Part shown: in pieces, positions 43,185 through 51,596 of the stretch | Layout: every line of letters starts with the position of its first letter | Position numbering within the stretch: the stretch's first letter is position 1 | Source of the DNA: Neobacillus sp. PS3-40 | GTDB taxonomy: Bacteria > Bacillota > Bacilli > Bacillales > Cytobacillaceae | Reading direction: 5' to 3' | Length of the DNA: 64,000 nucleotides | Assembly: GCF_030915485.1 (NCBI RefSeq) | Contig: NZ_CP133266.1 | Location: 248,001-312,000, forward strand | Position numbers and translations under genes: made by a program | The notes under the pieces: generated by a model | Database searches by the model: none | Told to the model about the DNA's origin: nothing | The model's input: only the letters and a program-made list of their open reading frames with translations

Positions 43185-43989
43185 CACAAGGAATATGTGT
43201 ACTAGATAAAGTAAAATCGACAATGGAAAGTTCCTTTATTGCTTGATAACCCAACCCTTCATATACCCGAACAGCAGGCAAATTATCTGCCAGTACACCT
43301 AGATAGACATCTGGTGAAAGTTTTTTCCCCAGGTGTGTCAATTCACTTGTTATATGTTTAGCTAATCCTCTTCCTCTGCAATCTAACCTAGTAACAATGT
43401 TCCCAAGTTCTACAAGCCGAGAGTCATAAAAATGGTAGCCACCCATTGCTATAAAATCTTTTCCTTCCTTAATTCCAAGAAAAGGACAATTCTCTAACTC
43501 ACTCCTGGTAAAAAACCTCATTCCACCTCTATGCAAAAAATTAAGTACCTGGGAATATTCACTCTCACTAACTTTTTCTACAATATTTGATTCAAGGAGT
43601 TTCGTTTCATCCTGATGCTTCATATTTAAAAAACGTTGAGGATTCCCCTGAATGAGTCCGAAGGATTTGAAAAGTTCAAGGTCACGTTGACAGAGTATCG
43701 TACCACAAACAGCATTTTCATCAAGTTTGATAGTTTCTCTTGTAAAAGCAATCAGTTCTGGAAAAAAGATGTTTTTCTCTTCAACACGGAAGAAAGAAAA
43801 GGCTGGAAAAGAAAGTTCACTAAAATAAGCTAATACAGCAGTAAGTTGGTTATTAACGAATTGACAAATATACCGAGCATTCTCCTTGCGTTGAGATAAA
43901 TAACTATAAAAAAGCAAATTCTGGTCTGCATTAATGTGGGGCAATAATTCAAAAATTGTATCGTGAGTAAGCAATCTATGAGTGAACAT
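43174..43989 (-). CDS. GNAT-family acetyltransferase (271 aa)
   Basis: Two-domain GNAT. The C-terminal domain carries the acetyl-CoA motif VTRLDCRGRGLAKHITSELT and VLADNLPAVRVYEGLGYQAI; the N-terminal half is degenerate. GTGAGGTG before the ATG. Substrate unknown. TGA stop lies in the repeat arm CTCAATAAG. Confidence 0.8.
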   Translation of the reverse strand: MFTHRLLTHDTIFELLPHINADQNLLFYSYLSQRKENARYICQFVNNQLTAVLAYFSELSFPAFSFFRVEEKNIFFPELIAFTRETIKLDENAVCGTILCQRDLELFKSFGLIQGNPQRFLNMKHQDETKLLESNIVEKVSESEYSQVLNFLHRGGMRFFTRSELENCPFLGIKEGKDFIAMGGYHFYDSRLVELGNIVTRLDCRGRGLAKHITSELTHLGKKLSPDVYLGVLADNLPAVRVYEGLGYQAIKELSIVDFTLSSTHIPCDSY

Positions 43990-44012
43990 TTAGACACCTC
44001 ACAATCTTTTAT

Positions 44013-44080
44013 TTGTTAATAAATTCCACAAAAAAAGCGTTAATCCTTCTTGTATTAACGCCCCCGTTAATGCAATAAGA
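44013..44080. repeat. attC-like repeat with long stem
   Basis: TTTGTTAATAAATT, stem GCGTTAATccttcttgtATTAACGC, CCCC-GTTAATGCAATAAG. A nearby TTTGCTGGTTTAGCTCAGTAAG (44092-44113) looks like an IS110 end scar next to an outer arm. Confidence 0.75.
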
Positions 44081-44116
44081 AATTAACTTTTATTTGCTGG
44101 TTTAGCTCAGTAAGAA

Positions 44117-44575
44117 CTATTTAAAAAGTTGCTCATTAAATACACTAATTGGATATATGTTTTTTTCTAATAAGTTATCAATTATCTGCTTTATTACATG
44201 CGGTTCTCGTAGATCCTCGTTTTCAAATGCTAATAGGTCATTAACTTTTATCCACTTGCTGTCAGTAATTTCATCTTCTTCGAGATTTAATGTACCTCCA
44301 GTAACCTCACCAATAAAATGAAATAAAATTACTTGATTGTTCGTATTACTGATAAAATTATATACTCCAGTCGTGCCAATCAGTTTTACATCTAACCCCG
44401 TTTCCTCCTTAACTTCCCTCCGAGCTGAATAAAGAATGTCCTCACCATACTCTATATGTCCACTCGGAAAGTTCCACTTATCGACAGCAGTAGGTTTATT
44501 TTCTTTTATAATTAAGACTTTATCATTACCTAAGATTGATACACTTGCTACTAATACAATTCCATCTTGAGACAT
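44117..44575 (-). CDS. Nudix hydrolase (152 aa)
   Basis: Complete Nudix box GHIEYGEDILYSARREVKEETG (residues 39-60). Hydrolyses nucleoside diphosphate-X substrates; the specific one is unknown. It is the intact paralogue of the truncated gene at 8433. Start context is ATG after GAGGAG. Confidence 0.88.
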   Translation of the reverse strand: MSQDGIVLVASVSILGNDKVLIIKENKPTAVDKWNFPSGHIEYGEDILYSARREVKEETGLDVKLIGTTGVYNFISNTNNQVILFHFIGEVTGGTLNLEEDEITDSKWIKVNDLLAFENEDLREPHVIKQIIDNLLEKNIYPISVFNEQLFK

Positions 44576-44633
44576 CCATTTCTCCTCAATTCTATTTGAA
44601 AATTACATTTATCATTATTATATATAAATAACT

Positions 44634-44708
44634 TCTTCTTTCACTAAACTGCACCGTTACTTGAATAAGAAAAAGGCTTTACCCCTTTTTAAAGTAAAGC
44701 ACCCCGTT
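44634..44708. repeat. attC-like repeat, left part (split by IS110 copy 5)
   Basis: TTCTTTCACTAAA-CTGCACC-GTTACTTGAATAAG, stem GGCTTTAC/GTAAAGC, CACCCC-GTT. Confidence 0.87.
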
Positions 44709-44955
44709 CGTAATATAAGGTTAGCCAGATTTTTCTGGTTGACCTTTTTTCATATGGTCTTAATATAACGGTAGTCGGGGTAGAACGTCGCACCCGTGGG
44801 ATTTAATCCCGTCAGCTAAACTGTTCACCCCCTACTTGTATAAACATGTTTCAGGCTGGTTGGGACAACGCTCCCGTTTAACAAGCGAACCTATGACATT
44901 ACAAGAAGCCCTAGGGGATACCGACTAATATTGCATTACTAGGAGGAGATAAAGT
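44709..44955 (+). ncRNA. Putative bridge RNA region of IS110 copy 5
   Basis: Same predicted loop as copy 2, with CGCACCCGT at 44789-44797. Confidence 0.6.
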
Positions 44956-46194
44956 ATGAATCCAGTCATTGGTCTGGATGTTTCAAAAGGGGAAAGTCAG
45001 GTACAAGCATTTTTAGATAAAGGCAAACCTTACCGTAAGAGTTTCAGTATTAAACATGATCTTGAGGGTTTGGGGAATTTATTAGAGTTCCTTCAAGAAG
45101 TTGAGAGATCTGCAGGTGGTCATCAACCTTCGGTCGTTTTAGAATCAACAGGACACTACCATTTTCCTGTAATTCAATTTCTTGAGGAGCAAAATTATGT
45201 TTATATTGTTGTCAATCCTCTTATCTCACATCGAGCCAAAAGTTCGAGTTTACGAAAGGTAAAAACAGATGCAGTTGATGCTTATCACCTTTGCGAACTA
45301 TTTTATAAAGAAGAGTTAGAGCCTTATAAAAAAAGAGGAATTCAACTATTAAACCTTCGTAATCTAACAAGACAACAAGAAAGTATTGCAGAAGTATCAG
45401 CACAGACTAAAATACAATTGCATACCCTTTTGGATCAGGTATTTCCTGAATATAGAGGAGTTTTTGGAAGCTTATATTCAAAGGTCTCATTGCTTACATT
45501 ATTAGCATTTCCTACTTCAGAAGCAGTGTTAAGTGTGAGTGAAAAAGAAATAACAGAGAAAATATCTTCACTATGTATGAGTCGTTCGGATGCATGGGCA
45601 AATGAAAGGGCCAAAAAATTAAGAGAAGCAGCCCTTCGTAACCCATTTCAAAACAACCTGTACCAGAGTAACATTTTTAATCTCGAGTTATTAGTCAAGA
45701 TTGTTCTTCAATACCAAGAGCATCTATCTAAGATTGCAGATGAAATAGATGCCCTCGCAAAAGAAATTGAAGAATATCATATACTCCAGACTATCCCTGG
45801 AATCGGAGAGAAAATCGCCGCCACGATTATTTCCGAAATTGGTGAGATAGATCGGTTCAATAATGCCAAAAAGCTTGTTGCATTCGCTGGAGTAGATCCA
45901 AGTGTTTACTCTTCTGGTAAGTTTACAGCATCAGTAAATCGAATTACCAAACGAGGTTCTTGTAGGCTTCGTCATGCCTTGTACATGGCTGTTCAAAGTG
46001 GTATTCGTGATGCCCGTAAAAAGAAAACGACTGATGAAATCATCGCACGCAATAAAAGATTAAGAGAGTTTTACGATAAAAAACGTGAAGAAGGAAAGCC
46101 CTTCAGAGTAACAGTTATTGCATGTGTTAATAAGCTCTTACATTGGATTTTTGCCTTACTAAAAAGCAGGACAACTTTCCAAGATATAGCTTAA
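44956..46194 (+). CDS. IS110-family transposase (412 aa)
   Basis: As for the copy 2 transposase, differing only in FRVTVIACVN (Thr for Ala). All motifs intact. Confidence 0.95.
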   Translation: MNPVIGLDVSKGESQVQAFLDKGKPYRKSFSIKHDLEGLGNLLEFLQEVERSAGGHQPSVVLESTGHYHFPVIQFLEEQNYVYIVVNPLISHRAKSSSLRKVKTDAVDAYHLCELFYKEELEPYKKRGIQLLNLRNLTRQQESIAEVSAQTKIQLHTLLDQVFPEYRGVFGSLYSKVSLLTLLAFPTSEAVLSVSEKEITEKISSLCMSRSDAWANERAKKLREAALRNPFQNNLYQSNIFNLELLVKIVLQYQEHLSKIADEIDALAKEIEEYHILQTIPGIGEKIAATIISEIGEIDRFNNAKKLVAFAGVDPSVYSSGKFTASVNRITKRGSCRLRHALYMAVQSGIRDARKKKTTDEIIARNKRLREFYDKKREEGKPFRVTVIACVNKLLHWIFALLKSRTTFQDIA

Positions 46195-46329
46195 AAACTA
46201 TATCTAACTAAATACAACAAAACCTTCCAAAAAGAGCATAACGGAAGGTATTTGGCATGAACATTTTTAGTATATCATGAGGTTATTAAACTTTTTATTG
46301 AAAAATGTTGACAAGCTATTAGCTGGTTT

Positions 46330-46344
46330 ACTTGAAGAAGACTA
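46330..46344. repeat. attC-like repeat, outer arm after IS110 copy 5
   Basis: ACTTGAAGAAGACTA completes the interrupted site. Confidence 0.7.
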
Positions 46345-46347
46345 ACC

Positions 46348-47205
46348 TTAAAATTTCACGTTTTTGATTATGCCCTTCCAGTAGTTCCAGGCTTTAAAAT
46401 ATTCCTCAAAATCATTTGGATGGCGTTTAATACAAGTCCCTAACCTAAGATACAAATTAATAATTACTTGTTCGTATAAAGCTGAATTATTCTTTTCTCT
46501 TTTAAGCATCAAATGTCTTACCCCTGAATCTATGGTTTCCTTTGTCAAATCATCTGGGGATGAGCAAAAGGCATAGATTAAATCATAAAGAGGGTCTCCT
46601 ATAATAGGAGTTGGGTCAATGACACCAATTAACTGTCTATCACTAAAAATGAAATTATGTACTCCACAATCCCCGTGTAATAAGAATGGTTTACTATCAG
46701 TGCTATTTTTTTTAACCAGGTTACATACGAAGTTATAATCATCATTATCCAATCGTGAAGCTATAATTTTTTTTGCTTCAACTATTTCATTAATAAGAAA
46801 TCTCTGCCAAGAATCTACTGATTGGTCTGCCCATCCCCAACCAATATCATTAGGTGCGAGCTTATAATTGTTTAGAAGTCCTTGCACAAGTGTCTTAAGC
46901 ATATCCTTTTTATTCTTTCTAACAAAATTTGTAGAACCATTTATGAATGAATAAACTATGTACTTGTATGATGGTTCAACGAATAGAAGATTAGGTAACA
47001 ATTTTATTTCCTTATAATAATCAAGGAACGTTACCTCCGATTCAATCACTTGTGGGTCATTTAACTTCACCACATATTTGATACCATCAATGTTAAGGAG
47101 ATACAACTCACTGACAGTACCCCCCTTTAAATGTTCATATTCTGTTGGTTCTGAATGAATTATATTATTGTGAATTAGTTCTTTAATTATCTTTTGTATC
47201 ACCAT
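46348..47205 (-). CDS. Aminoglycoside phosphotransferase-family protein (285 aa)
   Basis: Kinase-like fold of the APH family. A Gly-rich N-terminal loop and Lys in VKLND precede the Brenner-type catalytic motif LLHGDCGVHNFIFSD (near residue 178) and the metal-binding VIDPTPIIGDPLYDL. The substrate may be a sugar, an antibiotic or another alcohol; family membership alone does not show resistance. GGGGA before the ATG. Confidence 0.82.
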   Translation of the reverse strand: MVIQKIIKELIHNNIIHSEPTEYEHLKGGTVSELYLLNIDGIKYVVKLNDPQVIESEVTFLDYYKEIKLLPNLLFVEPSYKYIVYSFINGSTNFVRKNKKDMLKTLVQGLLNNYKLAPNDIGWGWADQSVDSWQRFLINEIVEAKKIIASRLDNDDYNFVCNLVKKNSTDSKPFLLHGDCGVHNFIFSDRQLIGVIDPTPIIGDPLYDLIYAFCSSPDDLTKETIDSGVRHLMLKREKNNSALYEQVIINLYLRLGTCIKRHPNDFEEYFKAWNYWKGIIKNVKF

Positions 47206-47230
47206 CTTTTATCCCCACTTTTAGATTAGA

Positions 47231-47307
47231 CTCTTAAACTATCCTGTCCGTTACTTGAAAATGAAAAGAGCATTAGCGTTATTCCAGTAATGCATCCGTT
47301 TAACAAC
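47231..47307. repeat. attC-like repeat
   Basis: CTCTTAAACTAT-CCTGTCC-GTTACTTGAAAATG, stem GCATTAgCGttattcCaGTAATGC, ATCC-GTTTAACAACA. Confidence 0.8.
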
Positions 47308-47380
47308 AGTCACTTTTTACCTGTTGAACAAATTTCAGCATTTGAATAGTATGAATATTTTGAAAGTATTATAATAATAA

Positions 47381-47845
47381 CTATAAATTTTTAACCATAA
47401 TCAAGCAGGGGTTTTCTTTTCCCCAAATTTCTTTGATTTCTTCTAATGGAAAGAACCCAGTTTTATTATAGAATTCTCTCGTTCTCTTATAATTTATATC
47501 AGAATGTGACTCCCCCAAAGTTTTTACCATTAGAAATTTTACTTGTTTATTAATTAAATGTTCTTGTGCAATTGCTAATAACTTTTTCCCAATACCTTTA
47601 CTATGAAATTCTTTTAAAATCCCCATAACATATATCTCTGAGGTATACTTATTATTAGACTTAATACTTATAAATCCTATGGGCTTATTTAAATAGTATG
47701 AAGTATAAAAATCTGTATCAGTTACTTCATTAACATAATTTTCTATTGATTCTTCAATTCCAAACCATTCTGGTAATTGCCTTAATATATAATTTGTGAC
47801 CTTAGATTTTTCTTCATCACTTACCAGTTTTTTTATAGTTTCCAT
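47381..47845 (-). CDS. GNAT-family acetyltransferase (154 aa)
   Basis: Single GNAT domain: YVMGILKEFHSKGIGKKLLA is the acetyl-CoA loop and YKRTREFYNKTGFFPLEEI is motif B. The ATG at 47845 is used because the upstream part of the frame runs through the repeat. Substrate unknown. Confidence 0.8.
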   Translation of the reverse strand: METIKKLVSDEEKSKVTNYILRQLPEWFGIEESIENYVNEVTDTDFYTSYYLNKPIGFISIKSNNKYTSEIYVMGILKEFHSKGIGKKLLAIAQEHLINKQVKFLMVKTLGESHSDINYKRTREFYNKTGFFPLEEIKEIWGKENPCLIMVKNL

Positions 47846-47937
47846 GACTCCAATCCCCCAATTATTAACATTTTTTACACCGCACATTTTTCTCCAAAAG
47901 GTCATAATAAAGTATATTTTTCTTTTTTTCACTAACA

Positions 47938-48020
47938 CCTTCTTAAACAAAACTGCCCCGTTACTTGAAGAAGAAAAAAGCATTACCGTTGTTCCAGTAA
48001 TGCACCCATTAGTCGAATAA
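47938..48020. repeat. attC-like repeat, complete
   Basis: TTCTTAAACAAAA-CTGCCCC-GTTACTTGAAGAAG, stem GCATTACcGttgttcCaGTAATGC, ACCC-ATTAGTCGAATAAA. Confidence 0.87.
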
Positions 48021-48053
48021 AAAGTATTTTTTGCAAGCACAAAATAGTCTAAT

Positions 48054-48235
48054 TTAATAAAGTGATGAGTTGTTCTCAGTTAACAAAACAGCAAGAATTA
48101 AGTATATAAAAAAGGAAACGGGAGTAAAAATAAATATTAATCTTACGATAAAGGGGAAATGCCAAAATGTTCAGCTATTCCTCCGCATACTCCTAATAAC
48201 GCCTTTTCTTTTGACGATTTTGTTAACCTATTCAA
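48054..48235 (-). pseudogene. PspC-domain gene, frameshifted copy
   Basis: Nearly identical to 12671-12853, with the same TTG start and GGAGGG site. One base is missing at FGISPF (CCTTTATCGTAAG instead of CCTTTTCTTGTAAG), giving an immediate TAA after about 30 codons. Confidence 0.85.
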
Positions 48236-48289
48236 TGTAATCCCTCCTTGTATTTAAATTCTAATTATTCAAAATTATACCATTTTAAG

Positions 48290-48382
48290 TTCCTCAACAA
48301 AACTATTCGTCAGTCAAATAAGGAAACGGCTGTTGAAGCAGTCTTACTTTTGTTGAACTCATGCCCCCGTTACTTGAATAAG
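48290..48382. repeat. attC-like repeat, PspC-cassette type
   Basis: Same as 12909-12983 up to CATGCCC, then CC-GTTACTTGAATAAG instead of the outer arm found in the other copy. Confidence 0.8.
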
Positions 48383-48386
48383 AATT

Positions 48387-48602
48387 TTATTGAAGTCCAT
48401 ATTTTAGTATCTGATGTCTAATAACCTCGTTGCCAAATGTGAACCAAAATAAAAGGAATAAAACTATAACGCCCATCGCCAGACTAAACCAAGCAAAGTA
48501 TTTATTTTCCTTATTTATTATGGGGGATAGCACAATCAACAATGCCCCAAAAGCAAGGGTTATTACAACCGTAAGCTGTCCTGTTAATGTTTCAAAAATC
48601 AT
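48387..48602 (-). CDS. Small two-helix membrane protein (71 aa), duplicate
   Basis: Differs from the protein at 17162 by about one residue (Ala for Ser in LAFGALLIVL). Same GGGAGGG start context. Located directly after the PspC pseudocassette, unlike the first copy. Confidence 0.7.
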   Translation of the reverse strand: MIFETLTGQLTVVITLAFGALLIVLSPIINKENKYFAWFSLAMGVIVLFLLFWFTFGNEVIRHQILKYGLQ

Positions 48603-48649
48603 ATAATCCCTCCCATATCCTAAGAATATTTTAACATTATTTTCTATTT

Positions 48650-48739
48650 TCTTGTTGAACAATCCTGCTCCGTTAGCACAACAACAAAAGGGATCCCGCA
48701 GCGATCCCTTTATTTAACTATTGCCCACGATAGTTTAAG
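48650..48739. repeat. attC-like repeat
   Basis: CTTGTTGAACAAT-CCTGCTCC-GTTAGCACAACAAC, stem GGGATCccgcagcGATCCC, TTTAACTA-TTGCCCACGATAGTTTAAG. Confidence 0.8.
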
Positions 48740-48782
48740 AACATTACTTCACAAACTTTGGAAAAAAATATTTACAAAATAC

Positions 48783-49088
48783 CTAAACACTATTATCGTT
48801 TTTGTTAGCTTTATATTTAGCGTAATAAGGAAAAAGAATTATGTGTATTAGAGTTAACAATAACGATAATGTTAATCTCAAACCAAATGGAACATCACTT
48901 AAAAAGAAAAGGATAAAGAATGCAATTATTCCTGTGAAAATACCAAATGTTCTTCTGCTTCGAAAAGTTACAATATGTTTTAAACCACACTTTTTGCACA
49001 CTATAGGCTTATATCCCCAGCTAATATTCTTTTGAATTTCTATCCATCCAAACTGATGTCCACAGAATTCACACTTCTGAATACTCAA
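48783..49088 (-). CDS. TIGR04104-type zinc-ribbon membrane protein (101 aa)
   Basis: Zinc-ribbon pairs QKCEFCGHQFGW and VCKKCGLKHIV, two transmembrane helices, TTG start five bases after GAGGTGG. Third member of this family in the window. Confidence 0.75.
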   Translation of the reverse strand: MSIQKCEFCGHQFGWIEIQKNISWGYKPIVCKKCGLKHIVTFRSRRTFGIFTGIIAFFILFFLSDVPFGLRLTLSLLLTLIHIILFPYYAKYKANKNDNSV

Positions 49089-49191
49089 TTTAACCACCAC
49101 CTCTTCAGATAATTCCAACATAGGAAAACTTGAATAAAATGGATAATTTAATTAAAAAGTTGATATTACGAAAAAGAAACATCAACATTTC

Positions 49192-49267
49192 CTTTTTAAA
49201 CTAACGTACCCCATTAGTAAAAAAGCGACTGCTGTTATTGAGCAATCGCCCCCTTTAGTTCAAAAAG
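49192..49267. repeat. attC-like repeat
   Basis: TTTTTAAACTAAC-GTACCCC-ATTAGTAAAAAAG, stem GCGActGCTgttattgAGCaaTCGC, CCCC-TTTAGTTCAAAAAG. Confidence 0.82.
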
Positions 49268-49280
49268 TGGTAGCGACCAA

Positions 49281-49763
49281 TTATATACTTTTGCTTAATC
49301 GTTCATTTATCAACACAAAAGCAGTATAAATTACTATTATCACAGGTAATAAAGCTGAAAAAGTTAAAGGCTCTGTTAAATTTCCAATAGGTGATATCAA
49401 GAAAAATGACAAAATATATCCTATTAAAAATAGAGTAGTAAACAAACAAAGATGTAAAATAATAAAATGGATTAATGCCTTTTTATTTTTCCGATAACGA
49501 AATAATAATAACAAAGTTGCAAGTATTATTAATCCCCAAAACGAATTCTCAAACATTGAAGTCCAAAAGTTTAACTGTTGTATATTTTGGATGTCTCCTT
49601 GCGTAAGGTAATCAGTGTTTATCCACTGTTCAGATTTACTTAGGTGGTAATTATCCATTAAAATATATCCCAAATAAAATAACATCATTAATCCAAGATA
49701 CACAGATATTATTACTCTCTTATACCCTTTTCTTTTTTCTTTATATTCTAGGTTTCTAATCAC
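49281..49763 (-). CDS. Hypothetical membrane protein (160 aa)
   Basis: Four hydrophobic segments (residues 18-36, 73-90, 98-120, 133-152) and a polar external loop with TDYLTQGDIQNIQQLNFW. GTG start seven bases after GGGGG. Family not recognised. Confidence 0.6.
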   Translation of the reverse strand: MIRNLEYKEKRKGYKRVIISVYLGLMMLFYLGYILMDNYHLSKSEQWINTDYLTQGDIQNIQQLNFWTSMFENSFWGLIILATLLLLFRYRKNKKALIHFIILHLCLFTTLFLIGYILSFFLISPIGNLTEPLTFSALLPVIIVIYTAFVLINERLSKSI

Positions 49764-49836
49764 ACAACAACCCCCTTTAATTAAAATGTTATTTCTTACT
49801 TATTGCTTTACTTCAATAAGAAATGGCTTTTATCCT

Positions 49837-49867
49837 TCTTTACTAACCTGCCCTTTAGTTAAATAAG
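49837..49867. repeat. attC-like left half-site
   Basis: TTCTTTACTAAC-CTGCCC-TTTAGTTAAATAAG; no hairpin or right site follows. Confidence 0.7.
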
Positions 49868-49958
49868 GGTACATAACATTTTTATTAATAGAGCTATTAT
49901 TTAAGAGGAGAATACTTCTATATATAGTATTATTATACAAAGGGGGTGAGGGGTTTAA

Positions 49959-50432
49959 GTGAAAAAATTATATATAGGTTTTTTTATTTCTTTAGCAATA
50001 ATTATCATATTTATTTTTGGGAATTCATTAAAAAATTTTATAAATCCAAATTTGGATGGAAATTCAGCACCTGGTCCTACTATTACCTTAAATGGTAAAA
50101 GCATGGACCATAGTTATGAGAGTTTATGTTGGAATAAAAATTGTAGTGAAATTAAGCAAAATCCCCCTTCTATTCCTATTACTACTGTTAAAGTCGGCGA
50201 TATAATTGAAATTGCTTGGAACAAATTTATTAATAAACCCAATCGAGTAATTCTAAACAATATCACAACAGGTGAAACCGTAGTCTACCATTTAGCTGAT
50301 AGTGACATTGAAATTGATATGTCAAAACAAGCATATCCTTTTCAATATGAAGTAATATTTCAATGGTACCTAGGTGCTTCAAATGATCTAAGAGGAGAAT
50401 CGTATTTAAACTTTAAAGTAAGAACTTATTAA
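49959..50432 (+). CDS. Secreted or anchored hypothetical protein (157 aa), plus strand
   Basis: N-terminal hydrophobic signal/anchor (residues 4-24), then a beta-rich domain with LCWNKNCSEIKQNPPSIPIT (Cys pair) and DIIEIAWNKFINKPNRVILN. No lipobox. GTG start after AAAGGGGGTGAGGG. It has its own terminator (50448-50470). Confidence 0.65.
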   Translation: MKKLYIGFFISLAIIIIFIFGNSLKNFINPNLDGNSAPGPTITLNGKSMDHSYESLCWNKNCSEIKQNPPSIPITTVKVGDIIEIAWNKFINKPNRVILNNITTGETVVYHLADSDIEIDMSKQAYPFQYEVIFQWYLGASNDLRGESYLNFKVRTY

Positions 50433-50447
50433 AATCAAAGACGTATG

Positions 50448-50470
50448 GGAGAGATTCTATATCTCTTTCA
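50448..50470 (+). terminator. Rho-independent terminator
   Basis: GAGAGATtctatATCTCTTTC followed by ATTTTTTAT. Confidence 0.75.
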
Positions 50471-50498
50471 TTTTTTATTTTCTATAGGATTCCTATTT

Positions 50499-50577
50499 CT
50501 TATTTCGCTAACCTGCCTGTTACTTCAATAAGAAAATGTGATTACATAGTTAAGTTTCATTGTTCTTCTATTAAAAA
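50499..50577. repeat. attC-like repeat, left half plus remnants
   Basis: TTATTTCGCTAAC-CTGCCT-GTTACTTCAATAAG is clear; the following variable region and TGTTCTTCTATTAAAAAG are degenerate. Confidence 0.7.
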
Positions 50578-51242
50578 GTTACATCTGAGTTTTTTATCTT
50601 TTGACTAACTAATTTTTTGATTTTTACCCATAGAAGATAACAACCAACACCAATAACAGCCCCTAATGTATTTAAAATTACATCATCAATATCCGAACTT
50701 CTTCCCATACCTATTTCAAACATCGAGCCTAAAATACTTTGTAAGAACTGTACAAATTCAATTCCAACTGTACATAGAAAAGAATACCAAATAGCTTGTT
50801 TATTACTCTTTGCCCATTTGAAATACAGCAGAGCAAATGTAAATGGGGTAAGCATAAATGCATTTCCAGCGATTTGGAATAATGGAGAAGGATTATTATG
50901 AAGAACATCAAGAACCCCTTTGATGGGTAATAAATTCACAGAATAGACTATGTATTTTAAGTTTTTTAATGAATAATGTACATTATCAAAAAAGAATAAA
51001 AATTGAACTGTATTATGATACAGTATGCAAAAATACACTGAGAAACATATACCAATAATCCAATCAAATACATTTTGTAATCTTGTACGTTTTAATAGGA
51101 ATATCATAAAACTGGTGATAATTGCAATGTTCAGCAAGACTTGCAAAATGATAAGCAAGAATCGATGCAAATTACCAAAGTAAAGTAAAAGACTTTCTCC
51201 GTAAAAAATAAATGGGACACCTAATAATATGTATTTCTTCAC
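50571..51242 (-). CDS. VanZ-like membrane protein (223 aa)
   Basis: About six transmembrane helices. VanZ motifs are VNLLPIKGVLDVL, AGNAFMLTPFTFALLYF, GIEFVQFLQSILGSMFEIGM and GRSSDIDDVILNTLGAVIG. GTG start after GAGGAG. Longer than the other two VanZ-like proteins in the window. Confidence 0.83.
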   Translation of the reverse strand: MKKYILLGVPFIFYGESLLLYFGNLHRFLLIILQVLLNIAIITSFMIFLLKRTRLQNVFDWIIGICFSVYFCILYHNTVQFLFFFDNVHYSLKNLKYIVYSVNLLPIKGVLDVLHNNPSPLFQIAGNAFMLTPFTFALLYFKWAKSNKQAIWYSFLCTVGIEFVQFLQSILGSMFEIGMGRSSDIDDVILNTLGAVIGVGCYLLWVKIKKLVSQKIKNSDVTF

Positions 51243-51313
51243 ATTTTATCTCCTCGTATATCAATTCCTTTTTAAATTATAACAATAATTAGAAATATTA
51301 GTATAATTTACAT

Positions 51314-51340
51314 CAATTCAATTAAACTATCCTGACTGTT
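51314..51340. repeat. attC-like left site (split by IS110 copy 6)
   Basis: TTCAATTAAACTAT-CCTGACT-GTT, interrupted at GTT; continues at 52969. Confidence 0.8.
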
Positions 51341-51596
51341 CGTATTATAAGGTTAGCCAGAATGCTAAATATTTCTGGTTGACCATTTTTTATTTGGTCT
51401 TATTATAACAGTAGCCAGGGTAGAACGTAACTGACCGTGGGGCTTAGACCCCGACAACTAAACCGTTCGCCCCCTACTTGTAGAAACATGATTGAGGCTG
51501 GTTGGGACTTAGATCTCGTATAACAAGCGAAGCTGTGACACTGCATGGAGGATTAGGGGTACTGGCAAATTACTAGTTTAGGAGGAGGATTTAAAA
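51341..51596 (+). ncRNA. Putative bridge RNA region of IS110 copy 6
   Basis: Guide candidate CTGACCGT (51431-51438), stem GGGGCTTAGACCCC (51439-51452), 3' flank GACAACTAAACCG. The guide matches the left-site spacer CTGACCGTTA rather than the right site. Confidence 0.65.

Larger units (their letters stand above)
44709..46329 (+). mobile_element. IS110-family element, copy 5
   Basis: 1621 bp, almost identical to copy 2. Inserted between GCACCCCGTT and ACTTGAAGAAG of a right site. Confidence 0.93.

Noticed and set aside
46348..47205. APH gene as a defined antibiotic resistance gene
   Set aside because: The kinase motifs are clear, but the sequence is not one I recognise as a named resistance enzyme, and many APH-fold kinases act on other substrates.
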